Shown: positions 11,845-25,843, counted from the stretch's first letter. The stretch: 64,000 bases of DNA from Hofstenia miamia (GCA_004352715.1 SCFE01000097.1:760159-824158), one strand, 5' to 3'. The notes: a model not told the origin generated them from the letters alone. Program-made: numbers and translations.

Positions 11845-12844
11845 NNNNNNNNNNNNNNNNNNNNNNNNNNNNNNNNNNNNNNNNNNNNNNNNNNNNNNNN
11901 NNNNNNNNNNNNNNNNNNNNNNNNNNNNNNNNNNNNNNNNNNNNNNNNNNNNNNNNNNNNNNNNNNNNNNNNNNNNNNNNNNNNNNNNNNNNNNNNNNNN
12001 NNNNNNNNNNNNNNNNNNNNNNNNNNNNNNNNNNNNNNNNNNNNNNNNNNNNNNNNNNNNNNNNNNNNNNNNNNNNNNNNNNNNNNNNNNNNNNNNNNNN
12101 NNNNNNNNNNNNNNNNNNNNNNNNNNNNNNNNNNNNNNNNNNNNNNNNNNNNNNNNNNNNNNNNNNNNNNNNNNNNNNNNNNNNNNNNNNNNNNNNNNNN
12201 NNNNNNNNNNNNNNNNNNNNNNNNNNNNNNNNNNNNNNNNNNNNNNNNNNNNNNNNNNNNNNNNNNNNNNNNNNNNNNNNNNNNNNNNNNNNNNNNNNNN
12301 NNNNNNNNNNNNNNNNNNNNNNNNNNNNNNNNNNNNNNNNNNNNNNNNNNNNNNNNNNNNNNNNNNNNNNNNNNNNNNNNNNNNNNNNNNNNNNNNNNNN
12401 NNNNNNNNNNNNNNNNNNNNNNNNNNNNNNNNNNNNNNNNNNNNNNNNNNNNNNNNNNNNNNNNNNNNNNNNNNNNNNNNNNNNNNNNNNNNNNNNNNNN
12501 NNNNNNNNNNNNNNNNNNNNNNNNNNNNNNNNNNNNNNNNNNNNNNNNNNNNNNNNNNNNNNNNNNNNNNNNNNNNNNNNNNNNNNNNNNNNNNNNNNNN
12601 NNNNNNNNNNNNNNNNNNNNNNNNNNNNNNNNNNNNNNNNNNNNNNNNNNNNNNNNNNNNNNNNNNNNNNNNNNNNNNNNNNNNNNNNNNNNNNNNNNNN
12701 NNNNNNNNNNNNNNNNNNNNNNNNNNNNNNNNNNNNNNNNNNNNNNNNNNNNNNNNNNNNNNNNNNNNNNNNNNNNNNNNNNNNNNNNNNNNNNNNNNNN
12801 NNNNNNNNNNNNNNNNNNNNNNNNNNNNNNNNNNNNNNNNNNNN
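11845..12844. other. assembly gap (1000 N)
   Basis: Exactly 1000 N, flanked on both sides by (TA)n, so the gap was probably caused by a long TA microsatellite. ORFs that run through it are not real. Confidence 0.99.
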
Positions 12845-13580
12845 GTATATATATATATATATATACTACGCGACAACACAAATTAGTAACAGCTTAATCA
12901 TTTCAATGTACTCCCAATTTTATATATTAGGATAAATTTAATTGTTGGAATAGATAGCAAGTTATATTTGTTATGTCATAGTAAAGTAAATCTTTTTTCA
13001 ACCAGCTGAAAAATACAGAGTACTGAGTAAATAGCATTTGAGAAGTGATTCGGAATAGGAACACATGGAAAAGATTCATTTTTACAACTTTAAAACAATT
13101 TGAGGAAGAAGTTTTGCTGCCATTTACTCGGGTAAAATTTGATCTTTGTATGACGAAAGGTTGCCAACAGTTTTCAAATGCATGTATCAAGCTAGTCATA
13201 TTTTTGTTACTTCTTTACAAATGATAGATTTTGCTTGGGACTGAACTCTGGAAATTTTGATGGCCAGTCAAGAACTCAAATGTTATACACCTGAAAACAT
13301 TCTTCGTTGCCAATCCTAAATATGCAGAGACATTGACTTACTGAAAATTTATCCATACTGTATAATTGAAAAAAATCAAAATTTCTAAATCAACAATTTA
13401 TTGAATATTAAAGGGGTAGGTTCCCCAACAATGAATTGGTGAAAAATCAAGCATTACGAAAGATATGGATATTTGTATGGTTCTGAAAAGAAAAAATTGA
13501 ATTTAAATGTGACAGATGATACTACTCACTTGATCTGCAGAACTACAAACTTACGAACTTTTCTGAGGCACCTGCTGCTA
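12845..13580. other. AT-rich stretch, nothing recognised
   Basis: It starts with a TA tract after the gap. A 90-codon open frame on the minus strand (12927-13199) has no recognisable motif or splice context. Confidence 0.5.
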
Positions 13581-13598
13581 TTTTCTAAGTATATATAT

Positions 13599-13635
<37 letters not shown>

Positions 13636-13650
13636 CATATACTTAGAAAA
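13581..13650. repeat. TA-rich palindrome with unique arms
   Basis: TTTTCTAAGTATAT at the left is the reverse complement of ATATACTTAGAAAA at the right, with (TA)n between. The arms extend beyond the TA tract, so the DNA could form a long hairpin or cruciform. Confidence 0.85.
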
Positions 13651-14183
13651 TATCAAATATATGTGATTTTGTAAAATTATGTACTGGTGTTGTGTACAAG
13701 ACTTTGCTCATATTAAGCCGAAGATCACATCTAATTTTCATCTATTCTTACATATGGTGTTCTCATTATATATACCACAAATATATCCACCATGGTTCAA
13801 ATATATATTTTTATTTCCATTGCCACATAGCTACTTGGAATTATACTTTTACAGGCGTAAGAGTTTTATTGCGAATTAATTTATTAAATTTAGTTACATC
13901 GTGTATTTAAAGTGTATACATAGTGCGTCTATTTTAAGAGAGAGCAATAAGTGACTATAATGTTATACATCAAACAAATTACATGAAACATTTATAAATG
14001 ACAATGTGTTCGAATGTTTGAAAATAAGAAAGCATCTCCATTGTCTAAGGAAATATACATGCAGAAATAACGGCCCTTAAATTTTTAAAATTAGAATAAT
14101 AGTGTTTGCATGAGCCAAGAAAGAAAATATTGACGCTGTGCATTATTATATATATAAATATATATATTTATACATATTTATAT

Positions 14184-14219
<36 letters not shown>

Positions 14220-17200
14220 CTGTGTAGTATGGCTCCAAAATTCTAAATTCTTCCATACTAGACAGCTCCAATTTTTAGTATGAAATTTTTGTCATCTAAG
14301 AAATTAACGTTTTGGGTTTTATGAGATTGTAAGGTGGCATTTAGACATGCCAAAACCTTTTTAAGACCTTAGGGATCCAAATTCAACTACACAGCTCCAA
14401 AATGTCACATATATATTGGAGAAATGTAGTTTTTTCCAAAAAATTGGTAAAAATATCTTTGATACGATATCAAGTCAGAATGCATTATGTGAAATGGCCT
14501 GCCCCAGCCCATTTATGACTCTGCTGAGACACGTACACATAAGTGCTCTCGTAAGCCTTAATAATGTCGGTATATTTTTGGTTGCTCAACACTTATTTGA
14601 ATACAATAAAATTTGTCGATAAAAGTCACTTCGAATTCAAATGTTTATGTGTAAAACCTAATTGAATCAAACGAAAGACATGCAAAAAAGTTAAGTCACT
14701 TAGACAGATTTTAGTTACTAGCAAATCACTTCTCCATATGATATTTTGCCTTCTTTTTTTTTAAAAAACCGTTTGATCCGTTTTATTAAACAATTTTTTT
14801 TATGGTTACTATGGGCGTTGCAAAGTAAAATTGTTTATCAAGAACTAGATTCACACTATTAAAATATAAAAATAATATTTTGTGAAGTTTTTCTGCACAG
14901 CTCTATATTCTAAATATATGCTTTTTTAATATACCCAGCGCTTATATGTTTGCTTGCTTTTTCTAAACAGTTCCAATATAAAAATTTAAAAAATTTCCTG
15001 AGAGTTTAGTTAAGATAATATATTGTATTTTTCTTTAAAAAAATTATGCTAATTGTAACAATAACGTACAGTGCGAATAGTCGTACATGTAATAGATTAA
15101 CATTTACAACTACAATTTGCTCAACCCCGATGTATTGCAAGCAACTTAGAAATGGGGACATTATGGACAAAATGGTTTCCTTATATTCCGTTAGACGAGC
15201 TTTTTTTCACTATCTTAGATGTTTATGGAATATAAGTATGAATTTATATTTCCTTCTGTGATGCCAAAGAATTGCTTTCAAAGATCTTTTGTAATGGATG
15301 CAGCACAAATTTTCTTGACCAAATGTATGCAAAATCGAAAGTTGTTTTAACATATATCAACAGCAGCAAGAGCAATTCTTTTAGAAAATACTAAAACAGC
15401 TTCAGTTTCAAATACCAACCAATATTCTGTTTGCAGACGTCAATGCAACATGTCGCTTTAAAAAAAATAAAAAAATCATTGGATATTTGCTGTAACTGTC
15501 GAAAATGTATTTGTAAAATTCATTTTTTACCAACATTTACATATAAGAACTGTACACAAAGTTGAATAAAATTCAACTTATTTCATCTACTTTTAACTTA
15601 TCTTAAACAAAAAGCAAAGCATATAAATCTCAACATTTAATGGGTCAAAAATGACACGAACGAACAATTTTTTAGTTTTTGGGACAAGTATTCAAGGGTT
15701 AATATTTTGAAATATTTTGCAAAGTAAAATCTTTTAAAAAAACTAATCCCAAAATTCATTATTGAAAACTTAGCTTTTTAAAACGGATTAAAAATTAGGT
15801 TGGAAATCATTGCAAAACTTGAGGATTGTGTTTGTAGAAAGTACAAGTAAATAAGCAGGCATTGGTGGATTAGGAGTAAGTCGCTTTCGAACCCACGAGC
15901 CTCTTGATTAAGCAAGTCTATTGGATATATAAAATTGATGTGCAATGATTAAGAATATGCTAGTATTTTAATCTGATAAATCTCAACATTACCAAAAAAA
16001 TTCATTTTAAAGAAATTTTTAATAAAAATATATTAACTTCAACCCTACATCTTTTATATCATTAGAAACATTTCATTTGTCGATAAGACACCAAGACTAG
16101 ATGGGGTTTGAAAGTTGGCTTCCCGTTTTATTTCAATTGTAGTTTTTAGAGAATTTTTAAAATTCAATCGCATCTTGCAGTATTAATGATGATTTTTACT
16201 CGTTCCCCTTTGAATATTTTTTTCTTTTACACTTACAGCGGTTTTGGAAAAGTTCCTTAAAAATGATTGCTATATTTTGCCTTTAAAAAATTTAGACCAA
16301 ATGGTCTCCGATTTATCATTAAGAATTTAAAAGAATTTTTATGAACCTTTCATAATTGTAAAATGATAAAGTCTGGAAATTTATTGCAAAACGACGGGAT
16401 GGTGCTGCAATAATTGTATCAAATTGGGAATTTATTAAATCTCGGTCACACATTCCATAGCAATCGCTGTTTTTAACAGCGATTAATATGAATGCAATTT
16501 ATTATAGCTGGATTTTCATATTTGACTTAAAATTAATTCAAATAATTTAGAAAAATAATTCATCAAAACATGGCAGATGTTGAAAGCTGACCCACTTTTT
16601 GTCCTCATTAAAATAAAAATTATTCATTTTTGAATTTCACATTTGTGCTTCTTATCTTCAATTATGCATTAACTAAGAATTTTACTTTTAATATATTGCT
16701 ATTTCTAGAAGTTGTTAATTTCTATACATGATCTGGTTGTTCACTTTAAAATTAATGTGTAATCTTAACTCTTATTTGTGAACTTAGAGCATTGTACTAC
16801 AATTCAAGGTTTTGTTCAGGTTTATGAATGCCCTCATTTTGGAGAAGTTATTATTTCAATATGAAGCTCTTAGCTTATTTTATATTATTTTTTACTGCAT
16901 TTAGATTTTTATATCTAACACTTCAAGATCAGTGTTTGGAGGAACGAAGTTGTTAAGGCTAGTAAAAGCAAATGAATTACAAAGCCTGTCCTCTATTTCT
17001 AAAAATAGATTTCAAAATATTTGGGTTTAATTTTATACCAACAAGTTTAGCTTTTAACAATGATATTCGTGAATTTATACTTGCAAAAACTTAATTATCA
17101 AAAAAAGGCAAATAAATAAAACTTTCAATATTCTTAACTCCTTTCACTAAGATTAATCCGCGATATTTTTAAATTTCAATTTATATTTTTTTAGTGAATC

Positions 17201-20200
17201 TAAAAGTTTTGACCTTGTGCAGTCATTTTATATACTAGATATTATCTAGAATGAAAAAAATTAATTAGTTAATAAACAAACTCAGCACTAAGAAAACTAC
17301 TTTTGTCAGACTTTCAAATGCCATTTGATTCAAGCTGCTTTTAACTGTATAATATTACCGAAGTATTGCATATTTAATGAATTAATACTTCCCCTATTCA
17401 TTTTATCTAAATTTATCCTTGCTCAGTGTCCCCTATTGTATTCAACAATTCTATTATCATTGCACAATCTGTCTAAACATCATTTGTTCTTAACAAATGG
17501 AATTACACCGATTTTAGGCTTTTTAGATAGAGAAAGCATTGTGTTAATTAATGAAACTATAACTAAAAAAATTGAATTAATAAAATATATTTTCTAAGCG
17601 ATAATGTTATACATGTGTAGTTCTTATGTTCAATCATTTATTTTCTTGAGTTAAAAATTTTGTTACTTTCTTTTGGAACTTGAGAAATTCATAAATTAAG
17701 CAGATTCTGTTAAAAACACTTAACAAATTGTTTTTTGTAAATTTCTGTTAAATTGATGTAAACATAGAACCTACTAAAATGGCAAATAATCAAATTCCTG
17801 AAATCGCTTGGCCATATATATTTTTCATTGCAGAGTGGAGAGCAAGGCTTGGGCTAGCCAAATTGTGAAATTAAATTTTGAATATAATCTTGCGAGTGTC
17901 TACAAATGCGTCAAACATTCTGAATTACGTTTTACAAGGGCATTAAAAAAATATCCACACATAAATATTAATATGATTTCTAATGGAGGTCTTATTCCCT
18001 TACGATTTTGACACATTTGGTAGTAAGTAGATTAATTCTCAATTGTAGTGTTGCTTTATGGGAATTCTGTTATTAATTTATTGTCCACGGTTTGGATTTA
18101 TTGACGGATTTTATATCATAAAATGGCAAAATAGAAATCCAATTCTATTCAAGGTAATTCCCATTAGAACATATGCTAAACAAATAATGTTGTTTAAAGA
18201 AGTATGGGTTATATTTATATTGCACTCCCATGGGTGGGAAAAAGCGGTACATATATAGATCTCTTGGAGTAAATGATCTAGTACATATATTAATCCTATT
18301 ATCCATCTTTCCACAATGTTGAATTAGAAAAAGATCCTTATAGATCCCTAGAACATTTAATATTATAGAGAATTGGGTAATTAATCAGTCTGTTCATCTT
18401 CGAAAACTTATGTACAAACACACGCATAAACAAAACATGCATTTACTTCAATTTTTCTAGCCATATTTCAAATTTAATTTTAGTGTTAGCATCATATAAT
18501 TTAAGTGGAAAGAAACGCATTATTGCTTTTTGAATTTTAAGTTGCTTAGTTTAACGCTATCATTTTCAAACAATTCTGCAGTACATAACATCAAAAAATA
18601 TATTGATGGTGCTTCGCCAATACCCTATGTCCGTTAATCTGGTGGGCCTCATTTACAATTTTGGATGAGATGATTCATATTTTCTTTAAAGAAAATTTTT
18701 GTATATAGTTCTTGCTAAAATATTACGAGACAACAGTTTGAAGAGAAAGGTCCATTTTCAGTGTTTCTTAGAGCAGTAAATAGATCTCGTAGTTTTAACC
18801 TGGCCCAGTTTAGTCTCTCAGTCCAGCCACAAAGTTTTCCAAGCAAGAATGTAGGTTTCTGAGAAAAATCAAATCTCATTTGTTTGCTGAGACTAAATAT
18901 TTCGGTTGAACAGCATAATGTTGATTACCAAAAACTTATATAAGTAATACCTGTAATACATAAGTTCAGAACTTTTTTGTAGAAACAACTATTACTATGT
19001 GAAAATATTCAGGAACGGCAATTCTCGAAAAATATGCAGCTATGCCTGCTACACTTAAAACTCTGTTATCATAACCAGAATCAGTTTTCCGACACGACTC
19101 AGCTTTTTTGTAGAAGAGCCTACCTGCTGTTTAAATTTACGATGAAGATTATGTCGCCAATCTTGCTATATTCTTCCCTAAATCAATTAAAATATCGTCA
19201 TTAATATCAATATGAATTAGTCACTTTTTTCCCGACTCCACCCGACTAACATTGACCAAAGAAAGATTGCTAGTAAAATCCCACAAAATGTTTTAGCATA
19301 AAATGTTCGATGAAAGCAACATAATATCAGTAAAAAATACAAAATAATTACATTCAAGAATTTCAAAAATTCCTTACGCTCTTTCATCGTGAATATTATA
19401 AATGGCACATGACTCGACCCGCAAACCGGGTCGAGCCTGGCTGACTTCCTTCCCATCCTGATCTTAAGAGAATTGAATTCATGCGTTACTCATAACTATA
19501 AATAAGTAATAAATATGTACATTATTGAATGCTTTGGATTGTCAGAATATTAAAGAAGTCTTCTTGAATTGGCAAAACTTAGGTTTGTCATTGTGCCCCT
19601 ATATCAATGCAATTTGTCGTTAATTTTTGTACCTTTAAGGAAATGATACGTTCTAAGAACTGGTAAGCACAAAATTTTAAAGTCTACAATGATCGGCATG
19701 AAAGGTGATTTAATAACGAATGATGGTTGTTACCAAATATCAACGCAATTTCTTAAATTGTTATGAGAAGGTTCTTGTAAAAGACGAAGACTATATAAAA
19801 GTATATTATCATAAAACAATCTAATGTTAACTATTATTGACTTATATATGTATCCATTGATGACTTCCACATGCAGTGCTATATCTTACGATTTGTAACC
19901 AACACAAATGCAATATTGCTAGGTTAGACAACAAGACTAGACATTCAAAATTAATTACAGGAAATTACGTCCCGGTGAATGTGTATTGATATTGATTATG
20001 TTGTTTCAATGTAGACTTCTTCTCTATGCTATACAATAAATTCCAAAATAGTAAAGGGAAGGCAATGAATAGTAGGATTTATGGAACTCTTCACCTTACT
20101 TACGTACATGACTTACATTTAATATAAATCATTGATGATTCTGCTAGTTTGTTATTGAAAAAATTAAAGTTGGATTAAGCCTTTTTGTAAATACTGCAAT

Positions 20201-20265
20201 TTGACAGATAAATATCTGTATATACATATTTATATACTCTAAAAGACTATTTAAATATTTATTGC
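13651..20265. other. gene-poor AT-rich region
   Basis: No gene is supported. Contents seen: a TA/TTTA tract at about 14146-14217, a tRNA-like scrap near 15.9 kb, an 11-bp hairpin (AATCGCTGTTT / TTAACAGCGATT) near 16462, and a GC-richer repeat-like patch at about 19215-19470 with CGACCCG / CGGGTCG words. Open frames at 17325-17597 and 17808-18258 lack motifs or convincing splice sites. Confidence 0.5.
15869..15925 (-). repeat. possible tRNA-derived SINE fragment
   Basis: On the minus strand TTAATCAAGAGGCTCGTGGG is followed by TTCGAA, resembling the anticodon-arm-to-T-loop part of a tRNA with a Pol III B-box-like core. The T stem does not pair properly, so it is not a functional tRNA. Confidence 0.3.
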
Positions 20266-20470
20266 AAAAATTTTGCCAAATTTTGCTGAATGTGAACTCC
20301 TTTACAGGTGACCAAATATTTTCTATTGGGTTCATGTGTTTACTCCATCACGTTAGTTTATTACTCAAATCAAGCGATAACTCCACCACATTTATGGATT
20401 ATAGCATAGTATGTTGAAATATGCGGCCATTTGCATGTATGATGGTCACATCCGAAATCACTCATTCTTT
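20266..20470 (-). pseudogene. Tc1-like transposase remnant
   Basis: The minus strand encodes MNPIENIWSPVKEF, matching the NPIENLW box that follows the catalytic region of Tc1 transposases. Upstream, in shifted frames, are FQH and HKCGGVI fragments, where the second catalytic Asp (QHDN) and the following helix would lie. Stops and frameshifts show it is dead. No terminal repeats were found. Confidence 0.72.
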
Positions 20471-23400
20471 TGCAATTGGTAGAGAGAGATTAAATTTATA
20501 TTTACACAAACACTCCAGATATAATGTGTTGTTGTTTAAACATTGATTTATTTCTTTTTATTGGTGGTGGTAGCAATAATTTTGCACAGGGCCTATATAT
20601 TGATTGGTAGGGTTTCTAACCTCGTAGACGTATATTAATGAAACCTATTTGGAAGAATAAATTCAAATGTTGTGTAATGATCTACGTTGACAATAAAATG
20701 TGACCGTAATTTATTTCGAATTAATAAAACAGAATTTTTGACAAGTTTTCATTTCCGGATTTAAATTAAATTTTGATATAAAGATATACGCACTTGATTC
20801 CTTGGTTTTAGATATTAATCCGACACTTGTAATCTGTCAATGAAAATACGAATATTAAATCAGTTCATTGTAATGATCTCTAAGAAATCCTATTGAATGA
20901 GCTAGCTTTATGTCCTCTTAGTTCTCTGTCAAATGTTAAGCGTTAGAAAATTAGTTTTGTAATTGCAAATATTTTCTCCGCATCAATTATAATTGCACAT
21001 GAAAAGATGGCTAACGTTATGAAACCTAAGTATATGACAATTTAATAACGAACTTGTGCATTGGATTTACTCTATCTCAAACCTAATTAATTTCTTAGCA
21101 GTTACGCAATGCACTCGTGTTTCTTACTTTTATATTTGCATTATATGTAAAGTTGTTCAATTAGTTTTCATATTTAACTTTTCTTGTGTTTGACAAATAG
21201 TCTAGCAACAAATATTAAAACTAAACTTTGAGTATCTAGAATTATTCTGGAAAAATTAATATTAAAATTATCTTCTTATTATTTGGCCTATTTTTCACTA
21301 ATGTCTATAATTTTGGCATATTTATTTTCTGGGTCCTTGAATTTGTCATTTCAGTTCACCAAATTTTGAAATTGTGTTTTCCACAGAATTTCACAGACAC
21401 AAACAACATTTCATTTTCAAAGTACTTCATGGGAGATCAAGAAAATTTTGAAAAAACTATATCCTAAGTTGCATTTTAGCCTACATACATTTTGTCACTT
21501 ATAACACTGTTTTTAGCTAATTAATATAACACCTATCTTGATATGTAGAAAATGTAGATCTACAATTGAAGTTGCTTCAGAGCAGAGTTGTAAAATATTT
21601 TTTGTTAGTTATCAATTAGGATAAATTAACATCAATGACATCGTTTCTGTATACTAAGATAGACAATGTCTCCTGTACTACAGCTTTAAATATTCAACGA
21701 AATTTTCAGATGAATTTTCATAATTAATTTATTTAATGCAACTAGAAATGATCATTATTTCGATTATTTCATTTATTTTGAATATTTTAATGCAAAAAAT
21801 TAGTATCTGTTCAAAAAAATTGCTAATTTAAGAACAAATTACAATTTATTTACTAAGGTTAAACCAATTGTACAAAAACGTATTGTGTAGTAACACTGAT
21901 TAAATCATTCTTTATTCTCATTAATTGAATATTTGTAGTTAGAAGTAGAGAGTAACATTTGTATTAGAAAAAAACTCAATTTGAAAAACTTTATTGGTTA
22001 AATAGTAAACTAATAACTTAGAAATAATGGCTTTTTATAATTTTGCAATGATTTTACAATTTATCAGAGCCAATATATTTCTGTAAACATTTAACATGAA
22101 AGTTTATTTCTTTAAAAATATAGTTTTTTTCAGCAATTACCTAATTATAATACAGAAAGTAGCAAGAAAAAGTGATTATCTAAATTGAATTAAATGTTAA
22201 ATGAAAACACTGATGGGTTAAATTTGTCAATATCGCTCATTACAAGAAATTATAGCACAAATTGTTGTAGTCCTCTAACAGCAAAACAAAATGACGTAAT
22301 CAATTATGTGATAATAAAACATACTTCTTGAAATGAATATTGTCTTTTTTCTTAAATGCGTTTTTGAGCCTCCAGCATTTAAAAATCAAATATTGATAAA
22401 ACTTACAGAGGAATTTAGCTGAGCGTCTATTATACAAATTGCCAGAAAAAATTTGTCTTGATCCTCTTCAATAATCAATAATTTAAGGTATTTCCCTTGT
22501 TCGCACAACTTAACTCTTAAATTCATTAAATGCAAAATTGACTCAAGAAATTCAAATGATACAGATAAGATCTTTACATTATTTTATAGTATTAGCATTA
22601 ACCAATTAGAATTGATGATGTAATTGAACATCTGGTATTTGGCATTTTCATGAAATTAAATTCAATTGCATCTACTTCATTTTTCCCTTTATAAATTGAC
22701 ATATGGGATAAAATTTTTTGCAAAATTTTGACTCGTGAACAACTATGGCTACAAACAAATTTTTTNCAACTTAACTCTTAAATTCATTAAATGCAAAATT
22801 GACTCAAGAAATTCAAATGATACAGATAAGATCTTTACATTATTTTATAGTATTAGCATTAACCAATTAGAATTGATGATGTAATTGAACATCTGGTATT
22901 TGGCATTTTCATGAAATTCAATTCAATTGCATCTACTTCATTTTTCCCTTTATAAATTGACATATGGGATTAATTTTTTTGCAAAATTTTGACTCGTGAA
23001 CAACTATGGCTACAAACAAATTTTTTTTTGCTTTGCATAGTAAACCAATAGTATTTAAGCAATTGATGATGAGCTAGGTACTATATTAGTTTTAAGATAT
23101 ATAAATTTGTAAAAAACATTTTTCACCTTCAGTTAAGCATAGTGTATAATCTACGCCGCAATTTCACTAGTTATTTGATGACGTCACATGGCACTGTTTA
23201 AATTTCTTGTAATGTTCTAATATCAATTATTTAAAGAACAAATCGCATAGATTGCTTGGGCGATAACACATTCTGAGTATATGATTTTTAGATTTGATAT
23301 TTATTAATCGTATAATGTTCAAGTTTGACTTAACTTACCCAAAGCAAACAATAACCTAAAGAACAACCCGTTGCTGATGTTAGCATCACTTGAACATGTT

Positions 23401-25265
23401 CAAATATTTATGAAGATATTTGTCCTGATGTTGCAATAAATGGAGCAAATAAGGAAAGTGGTCCAATTTTAATACGTTAACTAGTAAAAATCCAAAAGTA
23501 AGCAACTAGTTTAGCTCTAAATGTTTGCATATGCCTAATAAATATATTTGCATTGATATATTTGAAGAAATGAGCAGAGCCCAAATCTTTCTAAACTTTT
23601 TCTAACAACATTTGAGTTATAATCACTCTTTTACTGTAAGCTTCAACTTTCGCGAATTTATTCCGAGTGCAAGTTAACGATTTGGTTTACAGTCATGTTA
23701 ACGTAACACGCCATTTTTAACGGTATTATTTACCGTTGGACCACTTCTCCAAATTGGCTTAAGAATCCCAACTAACGTTTTCAATAATGTGGACAAACGT
23801 GAGTCAATGCATTCTATCTAAATACGTTTACTTCATTTCCTAAATACAAATCATGAGGTACCTGTAAATTTTAAGCGTTTCTTTGTTAATATATAATATA
23901 TTTGTTGCTTTATATGCATTAATATATGGAAGGCTTCATAAGTATTAGTGTTCCTACGAATCCACTCTAACGTCTGAAACCACCATGAGATAAAGGAGGA
24001 CTATTTCTTCTTTTACCTTTTCTCAAAATCGAGTTCAAACGTGGCTCTTTGTTGTTACGCCACTATTTCTCGCATTATGCGTATGAAAGAGCTTTGGTCT
24101 TCGTTGGAATACTTGCATCTCGAGCTTATATTGAATATTTTTAAAAAAATTCCCAGTTAAATAGAGTTTTTTCAAGTTTTGTTATATTCCGAGTTTTTAA
24201 TCTAAAAAATATTTATTTGCAATCTATGAAGAAACTCAAATTTCACATAAGTGATTTTTAATATTTTGTCAAGGGGATTTTCATTCCAGTTTTAGTTGGT
24301 TATTAACTACTGCTTTTCCGCTTTTTTAGATCAAGTTTTTCAAATTCATTCTAGTTTGAGCTTTTAAAATTCATAGTACTCCAAACTCTGACCTGGCCTA
24401 CTTATTCACAAGAAGTAAAATATTGGAATTCCGTTGTTGCTCCCATGACTTTATAACCTTAAAATTAATTATGAAGAAAATTCGAAATTTCTTCAAAAAA
24501 ATGGATGTTTCTTAGAAAATCTACTAATATTTCAGGTATTTCAACCATAGGGCTGATACGTAGCACAAATCTACCATAAAAGAGTAAGACACACACCTAT
24601 ACATGTGTCAATATTCAAGTATTGCAAAATTTTTAGTCTTGGAGAAATATGTTTCAACATTTGGTTACAAACTGAAGAAAATTATACACTTCATTCTGTT
24701 AAAAAATTTTGCACATTTCAGGCATTGGGAAAACACTTTAAGCTGTTCTTCTAGAAAGTTAGTTTCTTTCAGTAGTCAATTATAATATACATATATTCAA
24801 TCAAGTTCGAGTAAGATGAATGGATGAATCCAATGCAAGTAACCTTACAAAATCTCACAATTTGGAATTCATCTATGTATTTCCACATAAAAATCGTAAC
24901 CAAAACCTGTAATAAATTTTCAATATTATGTTCAACTGATGAAAAACAAGTGTTTTTTTTTCTATTTTTAGAAACTAATTCGATATGTGCTTATATTATA
25001 GATATCTATGAATGGCAATTTTGAGATTGACAATTTATCATTGACAGTTGCAAACACCTGTCTTCTGATAAGCATTCAGCAAATTTCCTTGTATATAATG
25101 TGCATTGAATACAGCATTTAAGTAGATCCTTATTTTAATATTTAAGTATATATCAAGCACTATATCACTTTGCTATAAAATGTAGTTATTTTAATTCAAA
25201 AACAGTTGTATACTGAATATATGGATGATAATTTATCTATTTTCTACGTATTATAATGAAGTAAA
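20471..25265. other. gene-poor AT-rich region
   Basis: No gene or RNA recognised. It contains the N-linked duplication at 22.5-23.0 kb. A mixed-composition patch at about 23.95-24.12 kb has no identifiable product. Confidence 0.5.
22506..23026. repeat. 260-bp near-identical tandem duplication across a single N
   Basis: 22506-22765 and 22767-23026 share the same sequence with a few substitutions (AAATTAAATTC versus AAATTCAATTC, GGGATAAAATT versus GGGATTAATTT), joined by the N at 22766. The differences look like two haplotypes placed in tandem by the assembler. Confidence 0.85.
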
Positions 25266-25269
25266 TTTA

Positions 25270-25315
25270 TATATATATATATACATATATATACTATATA
25301 TATATATATATATAA
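25270..25315. repeat. (TA)n microsatellite
   Basis: Interrupted TA tract (with ACATAT and ACTATA breaks) immediately beside the Penelope-like fragment. Confidence 0.9.
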
Positions 25316-25330
25316 GTACGCTGAGCTCCT

Positions 25331-25410
25331 AAGTATTTGCAACATCTAATGTAGCCTAAACTTAGACCGGTTTCGATTGCTAGGAATCATTGTCAGTATT
25401 ACAAATACTT
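25331..25410 (-). ncRNA. hammerhead-ribozyme-like fold of a Penelope-like element
   Basis: On the minus strand the outer arms AAGTATTTG (25402-25410) and CAAATACTT (25331-25339) pair as a closing stem. Inside are CUGA, a short stem GAUU-CCUAGC-AAUC, the invariant-type GAAA, then CCGGUC, in the order of a type I hammerhead. The usual CUGAUGA box is replaced by CUGACAAU, with one extra base, so it is probably inactive. Penelope-like elements are known to carry hammerhead motifs in their terminal regions. The position, just 3' of a GIY-YIG fragment on the same strand, fits. Confidence 0.5.
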
Positions 25411-25514
25411 CACAATAAAAAATATTTTTTATTCAACTACACTAAGAAAAATTCGAATATAATACATGCAGCTTTAAATCTAATATTATTGATGTCATCT
25501 TTCCTTGTTTATTT

Positions 25515-25740
25515 TAGAAATTTTCCTTGTTTGCATCCTTAATAAAAACTTTATCACCAATTTTACAATCTTACTTCTTAGTAAAATTTGAAAAATTTTA
25601 TTTTTTGATTTCACAATTGTGTAAATATAATTCTGAATTTAAGTGTTGTTTGATGTGTTCTTTCATCCTTGTTCCCAGATGTCTCTTAGTTTCTCCGAAT
25701 GACTTATTGCAATCATCACACGCTTTGATAAATTACAGAA
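25515..25740 (-). pseudogene. Penelope-like element GIY-YIG endonuclease fragment
   Basis: The minus strand reads KACDDCNKSFGETKRHLGTR followed by MKEHIKQHLNSELYLHNC. This matches the (C)xxCxxxYIGET-RxLxxRxxEH pattern of the GIY-YIG domain at the C-terminus of Penelope-like retroelements, with YIG changed to SFG. A stop at 25598-25600 interrupts it and a degenerate tail follows. The reverse transcriptase is absent: the upstream side is cut by a deleted Tc1 element. Dead. Confidence 0.72.
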
Positions 25741-25843
25741 GAAACTAATTTTTTAAAGTTGCGATCTGTGTCATTAAAGATGTTCTTTGTTGCATGTATT
25801 GTTTATATTGGAACAATTTAATTCAATTTTCAAAATTTGAATG

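Noticed and set aside
11739-12935. Long open frames of 359-380 codons across the gap
   Set aside because: They consist almost wholly of N-derived unknown residues and TA-repeat Tyr-Ile runs.
15869-15925. A functional tRNA gene
   Set aside because: The T stem does not pair and no acceptor stem closes; at best a SINE scrap.
17325-18258. Plus-strand open frames of 66-90 codons
   Set aside because: AT-driven, hydrophobic composition without motifs or splice logic.
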